This document shows positions 61,215 to 64,000 of a stretch of DNA of 64,000 bases, in pieces. The DNA comes from Hypericibacter sp049323455 (GTDB lineage: Bacteria > Pseudomonadota > Alphaproteobacteria > Dongiales > Dongiaceae): positions 62,001-126,000 of the forward strand of contig JBMONF010000038.1 of NCBI GenBank assembly GCA_049323455.1, given 5' to 3'. How positions within the stretch are numbered: position 1 is the stretch's first letter; every line of letters begins with the position of its first letter. The notes beneath the pieces were generated by a model. That model made no database searches. It was not told the origin of the DNA and worked only from the letters and a program-made list of their open reading frames with translations. Made by a program: the position numbers and the translations under genes.

Positions 61215-61994
61215 TCAGATCGGATGGCCGTAGCCCAGCAGCTCGAGCGCCGGGCGATAGTCGGGGTGTTTCAAGAAGGCATCGGCCAGCCCCGGCTCCA
61301 GCGGCCGGCGGCGCGGCAAGGCCAGCTCGCCAGCCTCGCGCTTCGCGCCCTCGTCGCCCGTGATGCGGTCATAGCCGGCCCAGCGCGCCCGCCAGCCGGC
61401 ATCGAACGGAATGTCGAGCGCGGCGCAAAGGCGCTGAAGCGCCGCATCGGGGTCGGCGCAGAAATCCTCGAACCGCACGAAGCCGATCCCGGCGCCAATC
61501 TCGGCGAAGCGCCGATAGCCTTCGAGAAAACGGCCGAGATCGATCCGCCCGCGCATGACCGGCAGGCGCCGGAGGCTCTGCCATTGATCGATCGGATGGC
61601 GGACGGTCGCGATCTGCAACAGCCGGAAATGCGGCTTCAGCATCTCCGCCGTGACGAGCCGCCAGGACGGTGTCTCCACCAGCGGCGGTCCGGTGAAATC
61701 GAGATGGCTCCAATCGCGGATGACGAGGCGCAAGGCCCGCGCCTCCGCCCGCGCCGCGATCAGCCGGATCGCGTCGGCGAAATCCGGGTGCGGTCCGAGC
61801 CGCGCGATGTCCTCGGGCCCCACCAGTTCGAACCAGTCCTTCGCCTGGCGCAGAGGATCGAACTTCTCCACGCCCAGGGGATGGATCTCGCTCAAGAGGG
61901 CGACGCCGGGCATGACGGCCAGGCATTTGCAGATCGCCGTGCCGCCGGTGCGCGCCATGTGGTGAACGAGGCGCAGGACAGGCAATTCGCTCAT
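61215..61994 (-). CDS. Sulfotransferase-family protein
   Basis: The 259-residue protein begins SELPVLRLVHHMARTGGTAICKCLAVMPGVALLSEIHP. RTGGTAICK is the 5'-phosphosulfate-binding loop (RxGGT variant), and ATVRHPIDQWQSLRR is the 3'-phosphate motif (RxPxxxxxS). It may transfer sulfate from PAPS to a carbohydrate or lipid. It sits 40 bp downstream of the GT41-type gene on the same strand, so the two may modify the same surface or secreted molecules. ATG 61994 begins at MSELPVL. Confidence 0.78.
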   Translation of the reverse strand: MSELPVLRLVHHMARTGGTAICKCLAVMPGVALLSEIHPLGVEKFDPLRQAKDWFELVGPEDIARLGPHPDFADAIRLIAARAEARALRLVIRDWSHLDFTGPPLVETPSWRLVTAEMLKPHFRLLQIATVRHPIDQWQSLRRLPVMRGRIDLGRFLEGYRRFAEIGAGIGFVRFEDFCADPDAALQRLCAALDIPFDAGWRARWAGYDRITGDEGAKREAGELALPRRRPLEPGLADAFLKHPDYRPALELLGYGHPI

Positions 61995-62034
61995 GCGACG
62001 CCGCAGCTTGTCAGCGAACGGGACGCGAGGGCCG

Positions 62035-64000
62035 TCATGATCCGCAATCTTCGCTGCCTTCGCACCAACGCCGCCAGGCCTCGCGGTAGCCGGCCTCGAG
62101 CGCGCGCGCAAATCCTCCCCCGTCCATCAGCGGCGAGGCCGCCATGCGCGCCCTGAGCTCGGCCCGCCAGCGCCGGAGCCGGGCGCGGTCCTGGGCCAGC
62201 GCCACCGCCTTCGCGACATAGTCGTCCGGGTCGCGCGCCAGGAGCGCGTCCGCGAGCCCGAGCGCGGAGAGCAGGCTCGCGCCGACGCGCCCTGCATGGG
62301 CCCGGCCCTCGAGCGTCACCACCGGCACGCCCATCCACAGCGCCTCGCAGGTCGTGGTGGTGCCGTTGTAGGGGAACGGATCCAGCGCCACATCGATCCC
62401 GTCGTAATCGGCGAGGCCTTCGCGGATCGTCGGGCGCCAGGCCGACAGCGCCAGGCGCGCCGGATCGACGCCCGCCCCGGCGAACATCGCGCGGGCCGCC
62501 TCTGTCGCAGCCGCATAACGGAATTGAAGCGCCCGCAACTTGAGCCTGGCGCCGGGCACCGCATTCAAGATACGCGCCCAGAGCCGCGCCACGGCCGGAT
62601 TGAGCTTCGGCGCCGTGTTGAAGCAGCCGAACACCGGCGCGCCTTGCTCCGCCGGACCCGTGAGCGCCGGATCGGGCGCGTCGGCCGGCGGGCGATAGCA
62701 GAGGAAGCAGCGCGGCAGGCGCAGCAACCGCTCGGTGTGGTGCGCATCGGCGGCACCCGGCGGATCGGCCACGGCATCGGTGATGCGGCAATCGACGGTG
62801 GAAAGCCCGGTGCTGTTGGGATAGCCCAGCCAGGCGACCAGGATCGGGGCCGGCTTCAAGGCGAGCAGCGAGGGGCGGCCACCATCGGTATGGCCGGCGA
62901 GATCGATCAGGATGTCGATGGCGTCGCCGGCGACGAGGCGCGCGAGCGCATCGTCGTCGAGATGGCGCACCGGACGCCAGCCATCGACGAGCCCCTTGAT
63001 GCGCTCGGTGACGCCGTCCTCGGTCGGCGTATTGGAGTAGGCGATCACCTCCACCTGCGCGCGGTCGTGCGCGGCGAACAGCGGCTCGATGAAGAAGGCG
63101 CAGGAATGGGCCCGATAGTCGGGCGAGAGATAGCCCAGTTTCAAGCGCCGCTCCGGATCGCGCGACCGCTGGTTCCATGCCGTCGTTCCGGCGAAAGCAG
63201 GAACCCAGGGGGTAGGCGAGGTGCGATGGCCCTGGGCCCCCGCTTTTGCGGGGGCGACGGGAGGCCGTTCCGCCTTATCGGAACTCGCTCTGACCCGGGC
63301 GACGATGGCCGCGCCCAGGCGCCGGTGCTCCTGCGCCACGGCGGCGGGATCGAGATCGGGATCGTAGTTCAGCATCATCAACAAGGACGAAGCCGCCGCG
63401 ACGGATTCGGGCGAGGTCTCGACCGTGTAGCGCAGATGCTCCACCGCCTCCTCGCGGCGGCCGAGCTCGATCAGAAGGCTCGCCAGGCTGATGCGCGCGT
63501 CCGGATATTCCGGCTGGAGCTCCAGCGCCGTGCGGTAGCTGGCCTCCGCCTGCTCGGTCCGGGCCAAATCCTTGAGCGTCCGGCCGAGGTTGAAGTGGCT
63601 TTCGGGACGCGTCGGATCGAGCGCCACCGCGCGCTCGAGACAGGGGAGCGCCTCCTGCGGCCGGCGCAGCTCCACGAGGGCGACCCCGAGGTTGGTCTGC
63701 GCCTCGACAGAGTCGGGCTTGAGCGCCAGCGCGCGCCGGTAGCGGGTCGCCGCGTCTTCCGTCTTTCCCAGGGATTTCAAGGCATTGCCGAGGTTGTAAT
63801 GGGCCTCGGCACGGGTGCCGACGACCGCGATCGCGCGCTCGAACAGGGTCGCCGCTTCGGCCGGGCGGCCCTGCTGCAAGAGGGCGGTGCCGAGATTGTT
63901 GAGGGCGTCGAAATGCCGGGGGCTGAGCTCGAGCGTGCGCCGATAGGCGGCTTCGGCTTCGGCGAAACGGCCCAGCGCCTGCAGCGCCATGCCCTGCCAG
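62035..64000 (-). CDS. TPR-GT41 (O-GlcNAc-transferase-like) protein, 5' end outside the window, with in-frame repeat insertion
   Basis: The visible part (655 codons) has at least six TPR repeats (such as ALQALGRFAEAEAAYRRTLE and YNLGNALKSLGKTEDAATRY), then the GT41/SPINDLY catalytic region: KLGYLSPDYRAHSCAFFIEPL, HTERLLRLPRCFLCYRP, GCFNTAPKLNPAVARLW, and DPFPYNGTTTTCEALWMGVP followed by VTLEGRAHAGRVGASLL, the UDP-sugar site. The frame is open to the window end, so the first Met seen (63990) is internal. Between TPRs and catalytic region, 63181-63294 is a palindromic repeat translated in frame (APAKAGAQGHRTSPTPW, VPAFAGTT). It probably glycosylates proteins. The downstream gene is a sulfotransferase. 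Confidence 0.87.
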   Translation of the reverse strand, partial: WQGMALQALGRFAEAEAAYRRTLELSPRHFDALNNLGTALLQQGRPAEAATLFERAIAVVGTRAEAHYNLGNALKSLGKTEDAATRYRRALALKPDSVEAQTNLGVALVELRRPQEALPCLERAVALDPTRPESHFNLGRTLKDLARTEQAEASYRTALELQPEYPDARISLASLLIELGRREEAVEHLRYTVETSPESVAAASSLLMMLNYDPDLDPAAVAQEHRRLGAAIVARVRASSDKAERPPVAPAKAGAQGHRTSPTPWVPAFAGTTAWNQRSRDPERRLKLGYLSPDYRAHSCAFFIEPLFAAHDRAQVEVIAYSNTPTEDGVTERIKGLVDGWRPVRHLDDDALARLVAGDAIDILIDLAGHTDGGRPSLLALKPAPILVAWLGYPNSTGLSTVDCRITDAVADPPGAADAHHTERLLRLPRCFLCYRPPADAPDPALTGPAEQGAPVFGCFNTAPKLNPAVARLWARILNAVPGARLKLRALQFRYAAATEAARAMFAGAGVDPARLALSAWRPTIREGLADYDGIDVALDPFPYNGTTTTCEALWMGVPVVTLEGRAHAGRVGASLLSALGLADALLARDPDDYVAKAVALAQDRARLRRWRAELRARMAASPLMDGGGFARALEAGYREAWRRWCEGSEDCGS
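63181..63294. repeat. MITE/REPIN-like element inside a coding sequence
   Basis: The left hairpin CGTTCCGGCGAAAGCAGGAAC and right hairpin CCCCCGCTTTTGCGGGGGCGAC are followed by a terminal arm whose inverse reads GTCAGAGCGAGTTCCGATAAG then GCGGAACGG. This is the same terminal sequence as in the intergenic copies (AGAGCGAATTTCGATGAGG then TGGAACCG at 37208). The left terminal arm is decayed or absent. The 114 bp equal 38 codons and keep the frame. Confidence 0.82.

Overview
This 64-kb window is high-GC chromosomal DNA (about two thirds G+C by eye) from an alphaproteobacterium, most likely a Rhodospirillales-type organism. That placement is an inference. It rests on the alphaproteobacterial gene style (dapC-ftsK-lolA-like, ubiH, amtB), two closely related Phe-terminated porins, many GTG/TTG starts, and intergenic palindromic repeats of the kind scattered through alphaproteobacterial genomes. 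No rRNA, CRISPR array, integrase or prophage is visible. One tRNA gene, tRNA-Gly(GCC), is present.

Layout. 0-7.4 kb: ATP-grasp protein, SCP2-type thiolase, zinc-finger methyltransferase, then a PQQ alcohol dehydrogenase with an Asp-Tyr-Asp lanthanide-type signature, a cytochrome c, and a convergent Gfo/Idh/MocA oxidoreductase. 7.5-8.8 kb: a small accessory island next to tRNA-Gly, with a truncated nuclease-like gene, a HigBA toxin-antitoxin pair behind a perfect 17-bp palindrome, and an inverted-repeat remnant. 9-18.2 kb: ProXp-ala/YbaK-like editing protein, CnoX-like thioredoxin-TPR protein, LON-domain protein, Trm112-like protein, DUF971 protein, an M24 protein carrying every DddP (DMSP lyase) active-site residue I can recall, a penicillin-acylase lipoprotein and a GH3-family enzyme. 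18.2-21 kb: a XamI-like restriction-modification pair of lower GC. 21-25 kb: UbiH-type hydroxylase, AmtB, and a decaying antitoxin/Doc module. 25-32 kb: dapC-ftsK-lolA-like operon, a class I glutamine amidotransferase-like hydrolase, exonuclease III.

31.8-43.1 kb: a probable envelope-glycan locus. On the minus strand are an ABC-exporter-like protein with a degenerate nucleotide-binding domain, a cyclic-nucleotide-binding protein and a small methyltransferase. On the plus strand are four glycosyltransferases, a histidine phosphatase, a polysaccharide deacetylase and a PH-like membrane protein, several joined by ATGA overlaps. It runs directly into a dipeptide/oligopeptide ABC importer (43.1-49.6 kb) whose genes are separated by palindromic repeats. 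49.6-57.6 kb: methyltransferase, metallo-beta-lactamase hydrolase, MFS transporter, OmpR-type regulator, GTP cyclohydrolase II with an extra N-terminal domain, an Ala/Pro-rich protein with a conserved core, and YggS. 58-64 kb: two paralogous porins with duplicated promoters and terminators, a sulfotransferase and the 3' part of a TPR-GT41 (O-GlcNAc-transferase-like) gene.

The most unusual theme is a family of about 115-330 bp MITE/REPIN-like palindromic elements with long imperfect terminal inverted repeats. Several copies are nested in one another, one seems to supply the ribosome-binding site of a gene, and one lies in frame inside the GT41 gene, where it is translated between the TPR and catalytic domains. 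Other points of interest are the DddP residue match, the lanthanide-type dehydrogenase, the degenerate ABC protein with a triplicated motif, and the Doc toxin whose catalytic-loop Lys codon has become a stop.
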